From Streptomyces griseomycini (GTDB lineage Bacteria > Actinomycetota > Actinomycetes > Streptomycetales > Streptomycetaceae): DNA of 64,000 nucleotides. This document shows positions 49,964 to 59,116 of the stretch, piece after piece; within the stretch, counting starts at the first letter, position 1, and each line of letters begins with the position of its first letter. The stretch covers positions 377,042 to 441,041 of the forward strand of contig NZ_JACHJI010000002.1 of the NCBI RefSeq assembly GCF_014203535.1, given 5' to 3'. The notes beneath the pieces are model-generated. The model ran no database searches and had not been told where the DNA came from. It saw only the letters and a list, made by a program, of their open reading frames with translations. The translations under genes were made by a program, and so were the position numbers.

Positions 49964-51346
49964 TTGTCCTCGATACATGACTTCGCGACCTGGGAGCCGC
50001 TGCTGCGGCTGGTGCGGGATGCCCACACGGAGCAGCTTGCCGCGCCGGGTGGTCACTTCATGGGCCAGATCGGTCTGGGCAGTTGGACCCTGCCCGCGCC
50101 GCAGCCGCGCACGGAGCCGGGGCGAGCCTTGCTGGTGGCGGACATGCAGGACCAGTTCACCGCCGTGGAACGCGTCCAGACCGCCCTCAGGGCCGACGGC
50201 GCGAGCGGCGTGTCGTACATGGTGGAGACGGCGCCGGACGGGACGTTGCTGCTCCATGTCGTCGAGCCGGGCCCCGCCGTGGAGCACGGCGTCGTCAGTC
50301 CCTTTCTGGGAGCCCTGCTCCTGGTCGAGGGCGCCGTTCCCGAGCCCTGGCGGCGTCTGCCCGAGGCGGTGCCGGGCGCGGTGCCGGCTCCGTCGGCGGA
50401 CCCGGCGCTGCTGGAGCGGACCCTTCGCGAGCGGCTTCCCGACGCCATCGGTGCCACCGAGGAGGAGATCGCCCAGGCGGAGGCACGTCTCGGTGTCGTG
50501 CTGCCCGACGAGCTCAAGGCCCTCTACCGGGTGACCCGGGCGCAGTGGAAGGACTGGGGCGGCGATTACGAGGCGGCGCAGCGGGTCAGCGATGCGGTCG
50601 GCTGTGAGCTCTTCCCCCTGGACGGGCTCTACGTCGCGGACGCCCGGTCCCGTCCCTGCCCTTGGCAGTTCGCCGCCGACGACGCCGCCGTCACCGCGCC
50701 GGACGCCGCCGTGCAGGGACTCGTCGGGTCGCCCGGCTGGATCGCCTTCGGCGACAACGGCGGCGGCGACCGGCTGGCCATCGACCTGACTCCGGGCCCG
50801 GCCGGACACACCGGGCAGGTCATCGTGATCGACCACGAACGGACCATCGGCGCCGGACTGCGCGCCGAATCCCTCACCGACATGGTGATCAACCGCCCCA
50901 ACGGCTGGCACCTGGACCGTGACACGGACGGCCCGCCGGTGGTGGCCCGGGTGGGCACCCACCTCCCGGGCGGTGTGGAGGAGGCCGCACGTCCCGAGCT
51001 GGAGGTGCTCCGCATCGGCCGGCGGGAGGGCGAGCCGGTCAGCCTCGCCCCGGTCGTCGGGCTTCCCCGCCTGCGGACCCTCACCGCCGACGCGGGCACG
51101 CTCGCCGATCCCCTGGAGATCGCCGGGCTGACGGGGCTGGAGTACCTGAGCCTCGGCCCCGAGGACTGGCGCGTCCTGCTCGACGCCGGTGCCGTCCCCC
51201 GGAGCCTGTCGGCGGCCCACATCGAGGTGCGGGGCAAACCGCACCCGCTGCCGATCCTCGACCTCGCCAACGAACTCCTCGCCCTGTGGGACCGCCCCCT
51301 CATCAGCCGGACCGTCCTCGAAGCCCGACTGGACACCGACCGGTGA
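49964..51346 (+). CDS. SMI1/KNR4 (SUKH)-family protein
   Basis: A 460-residue protein from TTG 49964, with GGAGAG 6 nt upstream. The SUKH core is in the middle: EIAQAEARLGVVLPDELKAL, YRVTRAQWKDWGGDYEAAQR, ELFPLDGLYVADA and WIAFGDNGGGDRLAIDLTPG. The flanking N-terminal 130 and C-terminal 150 residues are not recognised. SUKH proteins often act as immunity to nuclease or deaminase toxins, but no toxin lies beside it. The next gene begins with a GTGA overlap. Confidence 0.85.
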   Translation: MSSIHDFATWEPLLRLVRDAHTEQLAAPGGHFMGQIGLGSWTLPAPQPRTEPGRALLVADMQDQFTAVERVQTALRADGASGVSYMVETAPDGTLLLHVVEPGPAVEHGVVSPFLGALLLVEGAVPEPWRRLPEAVPGAVPAPSADPALLERTLRERLPDAIGATEEEIAQAEARLGVVLPDELKALYRVTRAQWKDWGGDYEAAQRVSDAVGCELFPLDGLYVADARSRPCPWQFAADDAAVTAPDAAVQGLVGSPGWIAFGDNGGGDRLAIDLTPGPAGHTGQVIVIDHERTIGAGLRAESLTDMVINRPNGWHLDRDTDGPPVVARVGTHLPGGVEEAARPELEVLRIGRREGEPVSLAPVVGLPRLRTLTADAGTLADPLEIAGLTGLEYLSLGPEDWRVLLDAGAVPRSLSAAHIEVRGKPHPLPILDLANELLALWDRPLISRTVLEARLDTDR

Positions 51347-52011
51347 GCGAGGACTGGGCGGTGCCGCCCCAGTACGGGATCGAGGTCGGTACCGAGCCCC
51401 TGGACCGGCCGGCCCGCAACTCGGTGGGCGGGTGGCCCTACTTCGACGACGGCCAGGAGTGGCCGCGGTGCTTCTGCGGCGAACGTATGGCGCTGTTCTT
51501 CCAGCTGGACCTTCCGGACGACGTCGAGTTCTTCGGCGGAGAACACCTGTCGGTCTTCCACTGCGCCCACCACAACGACGCGTCCGACCCGATCACGGCC
51601 GGCGGCCGCCTCGTGCCCCGGTTCTGGGAGGCTCCGCAGCCGCCGTTCCCGGGCTCGTTCTGGCGGGTGCTGCTCCAGCGTGACCCGGGGATACCGGAAG
51701 CGGAGCCCGAACCGGCCGTACGCGCCCTGCCCCTGACCCTGCGGCCCTTCAAGGACACGTACTTCAAGGTGGGTGGTACGGCGGCCTGGGCGCAGGAGCC
51801 CGAGTACTACCGGTGCGCGTGCGGCGCGGAGATGGCGTTCGTCTGCCAGGTTCCGGAGAACTGGGGTTTCGGCGTCCGCCCCGGGGCTCCGGTGCAGCCC
51901 TACAGCATCTCGGACGACGCCTACATGCTGTTCCTCGGCAACGAGGTCTATCTGCTGGCCTGCCCGAAGCGCTGCGACCCGGCGGCCGTCCTTCCGGTGA
52001 ACCAGCACTGA
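51343..52011 (+). CDS. DUF1963/YwqG-like protein with cysteine pairs
   Basis: A 222-residue protein from GTG 51343, coupled to the SUKH gene by the GTGA overlap. The layout NSVGGWPYFDDGQEWPRCFC, LFFQLDLPDDVEFFGGEHLS and VFHCAHHNDA suits the DUF1963 family. Two Cys pairs (RCFCGERM and RCACGAEM) frame repeated halves, likely metal or structural sites. Such proteins are common near SUKH genes and may be immunity-like; function is unproven. Confidence 0.7.
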   Translation: MSEDWAVPPQYGIEVGTEPLDRPARNSVGGWPYFDDGQEWPRCFCGERMALFFQLDLPDDVEFFGGEHLSVFHCAHHNDASDPITAGGRLVPRFWEAPQPPFPGSFWRVLLQRDPGIPEAEPEPAVRALPLTLRPFKDTYFKVGGTAAWAQEPEYYRCACGAEMAFVCQVPENWGFGVRPGAPVQPYSISDDAYMLFLGNEVYLLACPKRCDPAAVLPVNQH

Positions 52012-52030
52012 CGGCACGCGGTCGGGCTGC

Positions 52031-52789
52031 TCACACCTGGGAGGTCTCCAGCTCCATGGAAACCGCGACAAGCCGGTCGCTGAAAGAGCCGGCGGCGCTG
52101 TCGCCCGTCGTCCCGGCGCGGTACGCACGGACCGCCGGGTCGGCGAGCGTGAGAGTCAGCACCGGGCAGTCCGCGACGTCATTGGTGTGCTCGGGCGAGC
52201 ACTTGATGACGTCGGCCAGGTCGTGGCCGGGACACACGGCCCCGGCGGGCAACTCCACGTCCAGGAGCAGCTCCTTGCCCGGCTCCACACGGAAACTGCC
52301 GGACGCCGGGACCTCCACGGGCTTGCTCATGTAACCGCTCTCCACGACAGTCGCGGTGAGACCGCGGGCGGAAGCGCGGACACCCTCACCGTGGGGGCCG
52401 TAGAGATCGAGCGTGACCCGACCTTTGGCCAGCGGTGCGTCGAGCACCAGAGGACGGTCGCCCGTTCGGATGGCCGCATGGACGGTGAAGCTGGGTTCGC
52501 CCGGCATCTTCGACCCCGGATCGTAGAAGCCCCAGCTCGTGAACACCAGACTCGGGGCCTTGCTCTGCTCGCCCTTCCCCCGTGGTGCCGGCCGCGGCCA
52601 CTCGCCCACCCCGCACTTCGACAGCTGGGCCGTGCCGCCGGCGGGGAGCGGACTGTCCCGCAATGGCTCGGTGGCCTGCCAATCCGCGGATGCGCGCGGC
52701 TCGGACGTCGTAGCGGAATACGTCAGCACCAACACACCCACGACGGGCACGGCGAGGACCAACCAGGAACGCAGGGAAACGCGGAACAC
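52031..52789 (-). CDS. Membrane-anchored or secreted hypothetical protein
   Basis: A 252-residue protein from ATG 52789. The N-terminal hydrophobic segment (SWLVLAVPVVGVLVLTYSAT) may be an uncleaved anchor. An external beta-sandwich-like domain follows with four or more Cys (LSKCGVGEW, GAVCPGHDLADVIKCSPEHT, VADCPVLTL). No family is recognised. It is convergent with the DUF1963-like gene. Confidence 0.75.
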   Translation of the reverse strand: MFRVSLRSWLVLAVPVVGVLVLTYSATTSEPRASADWQATEPLRDSPLPAGGTAQLSKCGVGEWPRPAPRGKGEQSKAPSLVFTSWGFYDPGSKMPGEPSFTVHAAIRTGDRPLVLDAPLAKGRVTLDLYGPHGEGVRASARGLTATVVESGYMSKPVEVPASGSFRVEPGKELLLDVELPAGAVCPGHDLADVIKCSPEHTNDVADCPVLTLTLADPAVRAYRAGTTGDSAAGSFSDRLVAVSMELETSQV

Positions 52790-52952
52790 TCAGCCACGTC
52801 CTCGCGCTCGGCCGACCGCCCCGGCACCGTCACCAGGACGTCCGCGGTCGTCGGCCCGGGGGAACACTTCCATGACGCTCATGATTCTTTCTGCGCACTC
52901 GACGGCAAGAACGTCACTGAAGGGCCCGCCGGCCCCGGACTACTCGAGGGAC

Positions 52953-53557
52953 GTGACGAACGACGTCCAGGCCGGGGCCGTGATGGTGAGGACCGGGCCG
53001 CGGGCCTGGGCGAGCCCGCGTCCTGGGTGGACGGGATCGTCGCCGTCACCGGATGGGAGAGGACGGAGGTGCGCACGGTCGACTGGGCGGCGGTGGAGGC
53101 CCGGCTCGGGACCCCGCTGCCCGGCGACTACAAACGGCTCGTCGAGATCTTCGGCGGCGACGGCGCCTTCGACGGCTATCTGCAACTCCATGTTCCCGAC
53201 GCGCATGACAAGAGCATGGACGTCGTCCGGCACACCGAGTGGCTCGGCGAATGGGCCCGTACGCGCGGCAGCCGCCTCTGGAACCCGTACCCGGTGTACC
53301 CGGCCCCCGGCGGGGTGCTGCAGTGGGCGAGCACCGAGCAGGCGGACGGGTTCTACTGGCTCACCGGGGACCCCGACCCGGACAAGTGGCCCGTGCTGGC
53401 GAAGGAGGACATACCCGACTCCTGGGTCCGGTTCGACGGCACGACCGCCGAATTCGTCCACCGCGTGCTCACCGACGCCGACCACCCGTTCTCGACCGCC
53501 CGCTGGTTCGACGTCCACTGGTTCCAGAGCTATGAGGGGGAATGTCCGCCGGGGTGA
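52953..53557 (+). pseudogene. SUKH/SMI1-family gene with probable single-base frameshift
   Basis: A GTG at 52953 with GAGGGA upstream opens VTNDVQAGAVMVRTGPRAWA. The rest of the protein (EPASWVDGIVAVTGWERTEV, GTPLPGDYKRLVEIFGGDGA, WYLTGDPDPDKW-like end) continues in another frame from about 53011. Insertion of one G in GGGCGAGCCC would join the two into a normal SMI1-type protein. Without it, GTG 53027 could still start a shorter product of 176 residues, but it has no ribosome site. Confidence 0.6.
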
Positions 53558-53615
53558 TCGGGGGACGGGCGCTGTTGTACAGTCCGCGCCCCGTCCCGAC
53601 GTAAGGAAAAGCCTC

Positions 53616-54491
53616 ATGCGCACGCTGTCCGGACGCACCGCCGTGCTCGCCCTCCCCCTCGCCCTCGCACTGGCCGCGTGCGGCGCGGAGACGGAGGAGC
53701 CGACCCGGGCGGAGAGCCCGCAGGCGGCTGCGCCGGAGCCGGCGAAGCAGCCCGCGGAGCCCGAGACCGCGGAGGACTTCCTCGACCTCGCCGAGCAGGC
53801 GATGGCCGAGGAGCCCGCCTGGGGTTTCTCGGTGAAGGGCGAGGAAGGGCTGACGCTCCAGGGGCAGAAGAGCGCCGCGACCTACGAGGGCACCGTCCGG
53901 CGCGCCGTCGGGCGGACGGCGCTGCACGCGCAGGGCGTCAGCACCGGCAGCAAGGGCACGAAGAAGACCGAGGAGCTCTACGTCGTCGACGGCGCGGGCT
54001 ACCTGAAGGAGGGCACGGCCGGCTGGAAGGCCCTGTCGCCCGCCGGCCCCGGGATGCGGAACAAGGTCGAGGACCCGATCGCGGTCGTCGAGGAGTTCCG
54101 CGGCTACGCGCGGGCCGCCGGCGGCGAGGTGGAGGTGACCGAGGCGGACGGCGGCGGCACGATCGAGCTCCGCGTCACCAGCGGCGAGCGGAAACTGAGC
54201 GCCGTGCGGGACCGGGCGTGGGCGAAGAAGGCGAAGCGCGAGTTCGACCCGACGGCCGGGCAGCTCCGCGAGGCGGGCGTCCCGGTGGAGGACGCGCAGA
54301 TGACGCTCTCCGGCCTGGAGGAGGTGCTGGTCCTGGACGCGACGTCGTACCGGATCAGGAGCCACCGTTTCGAGTTCGGCTTCCTGATTCCGTACAACGG
54401 CCAGGACATCGCCTTCGAGCAGCGGGTCACCGAGGAGAACCAGGGCCCGTACCGGGGGCGGATCGAACTCCCGGCGGGCGTGGCCGGGTGA
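53616..54491 (+). CDS. Putative lipoprotein, LppX/LprG-like layout
   Basis: A 291-residue protein from ATG 53616 with AAGGA upstream. The signal peptide ends in the lipobox LAAC. A Glu/Pro/Ala linker follows to about 55, then a single domain: LTLQGQKSAATYEGTVRRAV, KTEELYVVDGAGYLKEGTAG, GEVEVTEADGGGTIELRVTS and FGFLIPYNGQDIAFEQRVTE. Alternating beta strands suit a lipid-binding-type half-barrel as in actinobacterial LprG proteins, though I am not certain. It stands alone before the TelA cluster. Confidence 0.8.
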   Translation: MRTLSGRTAVLALPLALALAACGAETEEPTRAESPQAAAPEPAKQPAEPETAEDFLDLAEQAMAEEPAWGFSVKGEEGLTLQGQKSAATYEGTVRRAVGRTALHAQGVSTGSKGTKKTEELYVVDGAGYLKEGTAGWKALSPAGPGMRNKVEDPIAVVEEFRGYARAAGGEVEVTEADGGGTIELRVTSGERKLSAVRDRAWAKKAKREFDPTAGQLREAGVPVEDAQMTLSGLEEVLVLDATSYRIRSHRFEFGFLIPYNGQDIAFEQRVTEENQGPYRGRIELPAGVAG

Positions 54492-54542
54492 CCGTCGCGG
54501 CGCTTCGCCCTCCCCCGGCCCGGAGTGGCTCGTTCCCGTTGC

Positions 54543-54552
54543 ATACCGGTAT
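54543..54552 (+). promoter_or_regulatory. Palindrome upstream of the TelA cluster
   Basis: ATACCGGTAT is a perfect 10-bp palindrome 66 nt before the first gene of the cluster, in otherwise very GC-rich DNA. It could be an operator. No -35/-10 pair is obvious. Confidence 0.25.
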
Positions 54553-54618
54553 CGCGCGGACACCCCCCGTTCACCCGGAACGGCCAGGAATGTCTGATTC
54601 CGGGAGCACGCTCCTCGC

Positions 54619-55695
54619 GTGAGACGTATCGCAGGCATCGTCCTCGCGGTCCTGCTGATCGGTGGCGTGGTGGCCGCCGTGGTCGCGGGCCGGGACAGCG
54701 AGGAGACGGGCACGGCAACGAAGACCGTGCGCATGGTCATCGGATCGGAGAAGGCGGAGTTCTTCGCGGATCCGGACGTGGTGAAGGCCCTCGCCGCCAA
54801 GGGCTACACCGTCGAGGCCGAGACCTCCGGGTCCTGGGCCATGGAGGGGCTGGACCTCGAGGGGTACGACCTCGCCTTCCCGTCCAGCCGGGCGCCCGCC
54901 GCCGAACTGGCCGCCCGGTACGAGGTCCGAGGGACGCTCCCCCGCCCGTTCTACTCGCCCCTCGTCGTCGTGGCCCGCCGCGGGGCCGCCGACGTGCTCG
55001 CCAGGAACAGGCTCGTCACGCTCGACGGGAGGAGCCGGGGCACGCTGAGGATGGCCGCGTATCTCGACGCGGCCGAGCGCGACCGCACCTGGCAGCAGCT
55101 CGAGGGCGCCGAGAAGTACGGGGAGCTGACCGGCACCCTCTCCATCTCCAGCACCGACCCGGAGAGCTCCAACTCCGGCGCCCTCTACCTGGCCGCCGCC
55201 TCCTACGTCGCGAACGGCGGCAAGGTGGTCGCGAGCGACGCCGAGGTGGAGCGCACCGCTCCCCTGCTGCGCAAGCTGGTCAGCGTCCAGGGCGCCCAGC
55301 AGAGCAGCACGGACGCGGTCTTCCGGGACTTCGTCAGCGGCGCCGGCAACCCGCTCGTCCTCGTCTACGAGTCCCAGGTGGCCGCCCTCCTCGACGAGCG
55401 GCCCGACGCGGGGGACCTCGTCGTCCTCTACCCGGACACCACGGTCAACAGCGACCACACCGTCGTGCCGCTCACCGGGATCGGCGAGGAGCTGGCCGGA
55501 CTCCTCGGCGCCGACCCGCGGTTGCGCGAGCTGGCCGCCCGGCACGGCTTCCGGCCACAGGGCGACCTCGCCGAGTTCGCCGAGGCCACCGCGGACCGCA
55601 CCGCCTACCTCAAGCAGCGACTGACCGGCGTCCGCCAGGCGCCCGTGCCCACCTCCACGGTGCTGCGCGAACTGGCGCGACGGGCGCACGGATAA
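54619..55695 (+). CDS. Solute-binding-protein-like, membrane-anchored (TelA cluster)
   Basis: A 358-residue protein from GTG 54619. One N-terminal helix (IAGIVLAVLLIGGVVAAVVA) is followed by an external two-lobe type II binding-protein fold: VRMVIGSEKAEFFADPDVVK, LEGYDLAFPSSRAPAAELAA, LPRPFYSPLVVVARRGAADV, STDPESSNSGALYLAAASYV and PLVLVYESQVAALLDERPDA. It is built like phosphate, molybdate or sulfate binding proteins, but no permease is nearby. It is separated by 15 nt from telA, so it is likely part of an envelope stress system. Confidence 0.85.
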   Translation: MRRIAGIVLAVLLIGGVVAAVVAGRDSEETGTATKTVRMVIGSEKAEFFADPDVVKALAAKGYTVEAETSGSWAMEGLDLEGYDLAFPSSRAPAAELAARYEVRGTLPRPFYSPLVVVARRGAADVLARNRLVTLDGRSRGTLRMAAYLDAAERDRTWQQLEGAEKYGELTGTLSISSTDPESSNSGALYLAAASYVANGGKVVASDAEVERTAPLLRKLVSVQGAQQSSTDAVFRDFVSGAGNPLVLVYESQVAALLDERPDAGDLVVLYPDTTVNSDHTVVPLTGIGEELAGLLGADPRLRELAARHGFRPQGDLAEFAEATADRTAYLKQRLTGVRQAPVPTSTVLRELARRAHG

Positions 55696-55710
55696 GGGGG
55701 ACGACACCAC

Positions 55711-56886
55711 GTGAGCACCACCGACAGCGACTTCACCCTCACACCGCCCGAGCCCGTCGCCCCCGTGCCGCGGGAGAAGGCCGGCGGACTGGTCCCGGTC
55801 GACGACGGCGTCCGCGCCGACATGGCGGCCAAGGCCGCCGCGTACGTCGAGGGCCTGGCCGCGCTGGACGCCCGCTCGCCCGAGTTCGCGGGCAAGGTCG
55901 GCGAGATCACCGCGCTGGGCGCCGGCGAGATGCGGACCGCGACCGCGCAGTCCAACCGCATGCTGGAGCGCACGGTGCGCAGCCTGCCGGACAAGGGCGG
56001 GGACGCCCAGTCCAAGGTCGCCGGGTCGCTCGTCGAGCTGCGGCGCGTGGTCGAGGACCTGGACCCGCGGGACCTGCCCGCACACAAGGGCCGCAAGCTC
56101 CTCTCCCGGCTGCCCGGCGGCAACAGGCTGCGCGACCACGTCGCCAAGTACGCCTCCGCGCAGGGCACCCTGAACCGGATCGTGGGCGCCCTGAGGGGCG
56201 GCCAGGACGAACTGCGCCGGGACAACGCCGCGTTGCAGACCGAGCGGGTCCGCCTGTGGGAGACCATGGGCAAGCTCCAGGAGTACGTCGTCCTGACCGA
56301 GGCCCTGGACACGGCCGTCGAGCAGCACATCGCCAAGGTGGAGGCCACCGGTCCGGCGCAGGCCGACTCGCTGCGCGCCGACGTCCTCTTCCCGGTCCGG
56401 CAGAAGCACCAGGACCTGCTCACCCAGCTCGCGGTGTGCGCGCAGGGCTACCTCGCCATGGACGTCGTACGCCGCAACAACGACGAGCTGATCAAGGGTG
56501 TGGACCGGGCGGCCACGACGACCGTGTCGGCGCTGCGGATCTCCGTGGTGCTGGCCTCGGCGCTGGAGAACCAGAAGAAGGTGGTCGAGCAGGTCAACGC
56601 CCTGCGCGGCACCACCGAGGACCTGATCCGGGGCAACGCGGAGATGCTGGCGACGCAGAGCGGGGAGATCCAGCGCATCGCCGCCGACCCGGCCGTCGGG
56701 GCCGAGACGCTGCGGACCGCCTTCCAGCAGATCTACCGCACCCTCGACGCCATCGACACCTACAAGGTCCAGGCGACCGAGGTGATGGCGGCGACGGTGG
56801 AGAACCTGACCTCCGAACTCCGGCAGGCGAACACGTACCTGGAGCGCAGCCGGGCCCGGGGCGCGCTGGAAGGTGGCCTCGGATGA
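55711..56886 (+). CDS. TelA-family toxic anion resistance protein
   Basis: A 391-residue protein from the start at 55711. It is an all-helical cytosolic or membrane-associated TelA protein: DMAAKAAAYVEGLAALDARS, QSNRMLERTVRSLPDKGGDA, DLDPRDLPAHKGRKLLSRLP, YASAQGTLNRIVGALRGGQD and the end TVENLTSELRQANTYLERSR. Family members are linked to tellurite and colicin resistance and to TerD-type stress, with unknown mechanism. It overlaps the next gene by ATGA and sits between two binding-protein-like genes. Confidence 0.92.
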   Translation: MSTTDSDFTLTPPEPVAPVPREKAGGLVPVDDGVRADMAAKAAAYVEGLAALDARSPEFAGKVGEITALGAGEMRTATAQSNRMLERTVRSLPDKGGDAQSKVAGSLVELRRVVEDLDPRDLPAHKGRKLLSRLPGGNRLRDHVAKYASAQGTLNRIVGALRGGQDELRRDNAALQTERVRLWETMGKLQEYVVLTEALDTAVEQHIAKVEATGPAQADSLRADVLFPVRQKHQDLLTQLAVCAQGYLAMDVVRRNNDELIKGVDRAATTTVSALRISVVLASALENQKKVVEQVNALRGTTEDLIRGNAEMLATQSGEIQRIAADPAVGAETLRTAFQQIYRTLDAIDTYKVQATEVMAATVENLTSELRQANTYLERSRARGALEGGLG

Positions 56887-58430
56887 GAGGGCCCCGGACG
56901 AGGAGGACACCGGCCGCCCTGCTCGCCGTCGCCGCCCTGCTGACCGCGTGCACGGCCGCCCGGGAGGAGGGGAAGGACCCGGACGCTCCCGCGCCGGGCA
57001 CCCTCCGCGTCCTGGCCTCCAGCGAACTCAGCGACATGGCACCGGTCCTGGAGCAGGTGGAGAAGGACACCGGCGTCACCCTCCGGCCGACCTACACCGG
57101 CACTCTCGACGCCGTGAAGATGCTGGCCACGGGGAAGACGGACGGCAGGTACGACGCCGTGTGGCTGTCGTCCAACGACTACCTGCGGCTGCGCCCGGAG
57201 GCCGCGGAGAAGGTCGTCTCGGAGACGCCCGTCATGTCCAGCCCGGTCGCCATCGGCGTCAAACCGACCGTCGTCGAGGGACTGGGCTGGAAGCCGGCGG
57301 AGGTCACCTGGTCCCAGGTCGAGCGGGCCGTCCGGGACGGGAGGCTCACCTACGGCATGACCGACCCGGCCCGCTCCCACTCCGGTTTCTCCACGCTGGT
57401 CTCGGTCGCCTCGGCGCTCTCCGGGGCCCAGTCCGCGCTCACCGACGCGGACGTGACGAAGGCGCGCCCGCGGCTGAAGGAGTTCTTCCGGGGACAGAAG
57501 CTGACCTCGGGTTCGTCGGGCTGGCTGGCGAGCGCGTACGCCCGCCGCGGCGACGTCGACGCGCTCCTCAACTACGAGTCGGTGCTGGAGGGCTTCAAGA
57601 ACCTGACCGTGATCCGCCCGAAGGACGGTGTCGTCACCGCCGACTACCCGCTCTCCTCCCTCGCCGCCACCGACGTGGCCACCCGCGAGGACGTGCGCCG
57701 GGTGGCCGAGGCGCTGCGCACGGACGCCGTCCAGCGGCTGATCACCGACCACACGCGCCGCCGCCCGGTCGTCGCCTCCGTGCCGCCGGCGGCCGGCCTG
57801 GACACCGGCCGCCGGCGCGAACTGCCCTTCCCCGGCAGCCGCTCCGTCGCCGACGGCCTGCTCGACGCCTACGAGAACGAGCTGCGCCGTCCCTCGCGGA
57901 CGGTGTACGTCCTCGACACCTCCGGCTCGATGGAGGGCGAACGGCTCAGCCGTCTGAAGACGGCCCTCACCAACCTCACGGGCGACTTCCGCGACCGCGA
58001 GGAGGTCACCCTGATGCCGTTCGGGTCGCGGGTGAAGAGCGTGCGCACCCACGTCGTCGACCCCGCCGACCCGGAGCGGGGGCTCGCGGCGATCCGCCGG
58101 GACACCGGGGAACTGCGGGCCGAGGGCGAGACCGCGATCTACACGTCCCTGCGGAAGGCCTACGACCGTCTCGGCGCCGACGAGGACGCGTTCACCTCGA
58201 TCGTGCTGATGACGGACGGCGAGAACACCGCGGGCGCCGAGGCCGCCGACTTCGACGCCTTCCACCGGGGACTGTCCGACGACCGGCGGGACATCCCCGT
58301 CTTCACCGTCCTGTTCGGCGACTCCGACCGCGCGGAGCTGGAGCACATCGCCGAGCTGACCGGCGGCCAGCTGTTCGACGGGCAGGGTTCGCTCGACGGC
58401 GCCTTCGAGGAGATCCGTGGCTATCAGTAG
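56883..58430 (+). CDS. Solute-binding domain fused to a von Willebrand factor A domain, lipoprotein
   Basis: A 515-residue protein from ATG 56883. The signal peptide ends in the lipobox LTAC. Residues about 40-320 form a binding-protein fold (LRVLASSELSDMAPVLEQVE, GRYDAVWLSSNDYLRLRPEA, YGMTDPARSHSGFSTLVSVA, NYESVLEGFKNLTVIRPKDG). The VWA domain follows with MIDAS D345-x-S-x-S in VYVLDTSGSMEGERLSRLKT, the metal Thr region GETAIYTSLRKAYDRL and IVLMTDGENT. The fusion couples ligand sensing to protein-protein contact outside the membrane. Confidence 0.9.
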   Translation: MRGPRTRRTPAALLAVAALLTACTAAREEGKDPDAPAPGTLRVLASSELSDMAPVLEQVEKDTGVTLRPTYTGTLDAVKMLATGKTDGRYDAVWLSSNDYLRLRPEAAEKVVSETPVMSSPVAIGVKPTVVEGLGWKPAEVTWSQVERAVRDGRLTYGMTDPARSHSGFSTLVSVASALSGAQSALTDADVTKARPRLKEFFRGQKLTSGSSGWLASAYARRGDVDALLNYESVLEGFKNLTVIRPKDGVVTADYPLSSLAATDVATREDVRRVAEALRTDAVQRLITDHTRRRPVVASVPPAAGLDTGRRRELPFPGSRSVADGLLDAYENELRRPSRTVYVLDTSGSMEGERLSRLKTALTNLTGDFRDREEVTLMPFGSRVKSVRTHVVDPADPERGLAAIRRDTGELRAEGETAIYTSLRKAYDRLGADEDAFTSIVLMTDGENTAGAEAADFDAFHRGLSDDRRDIPVFTVLFGDSDRAELEHIAELTGGQLFDGQGSLDGAFEEIRGYQ

Positions 58431-59043
58431 GGCGATGGCGTACCTGGAGTCCCGCAAGAACCTCGCCGGGAGCGCGGGCGGGCTGGCGGGGCTGGTGCTG
58501 ACGTTCACGGGCGTGGCCGGTCCGTACTGGCCGGTCGTGGTGGCCGGACTGTACGGGGCGGGCGCGCTGATCGCCCCGCCGGAGCGGCCGGCGGTGCCGG
58601 ACTTCCCGGACCCGTCCGCCCAGCTCGACGAGGTGCGGGCCGACTTCGACCGGCTCCGGGGGTATCTGGCGGACGCCGACCTGCCGCCCGCCGCGGCCGG
58701 TGCGCTCGACGGCCTGACGGAGCTGCTGGTCGCGCTGCTCGATCCCGGGTGGAGCGGTGAGCTGCTCGCCCAGGACCCGGAGGGCGTGCACGTGCTGTCC
58801 CGGACGGTGCGCCGGGACCTCCCGGAGGCCGTCGACAGCTACGTACGGACCCGGTGGTGGACCCGGATGACGCCCGGGGGCGAGTCGCCCGAGCGTCATC
58901 TGGTGCGGCAGCTCGGTCTCCTGCGGGCGGAGGCCGAGCGGCTCGCACAGACCCTGCGCGAGACGGAGGCCCGCCGCCAGGAGTCGCACACCCGCTACCT
59001 GGAGGACCGGGGCCCGGCCGGGAACGGCGGCATCACCGCCTGA
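58417..59043 (+). CDS. Small two-helix membrane protein of the TelA cluster
   Basis: A 208-residue protein from GTG 58417, overlapping the preceding gene by 14 nt with GAGGAG upstream; ATG 58435 is an alternative. Two helices at residues about 17-55 (AGSAGGLAGLVLTFTGVAGP and YWPVVVAGLYGAGALIAPPE) lead to a cytosolic helical domain with DEVRADFDRLRGYLADADLP, ELLVALLDPGWSGELLAQDP, HLVRQLGLLRAEAERLAQTL. Unknown family. As the last gene of the cluster it may join the external VWA protein to cytosolic TelA. Confidence 0.82.
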   Translation: MAISRAMAYLESRKNLAGSAGGLAGLVLTFTGVAGPYWPVVVAGLYGAGALIAPPERPAVPDFPDPSAQLDEVRADFDRLRGYLADADLPPAAAGALDGLTELLVALLDPGWSGELLAQDPEGVHVLSRTVRRDLPEAVDSYVRTRWWTRMTPGGESPERHLVRQLGLLRAEAERLAQTLRETEARRQESHTRYLEDRGPAGNGGITA

Positions 59044-59116
59044 CGTGCACCCGGCCCGCACCGGCACCGCGGACGCCTCGTGCGGACCGCTCCTCGCAGG
59101 CGGCGCCGGGCACGGC

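Noticed and set aside
54525..58430. A 1300-codon plus-strand open frame beginning at 54525
   Set aside because: Only its last part (from ATG 56883) is a real gene, the binding-VWA lipoprotein. The earlier part is an out-of-frame shadow of the first cluster gene and telA.
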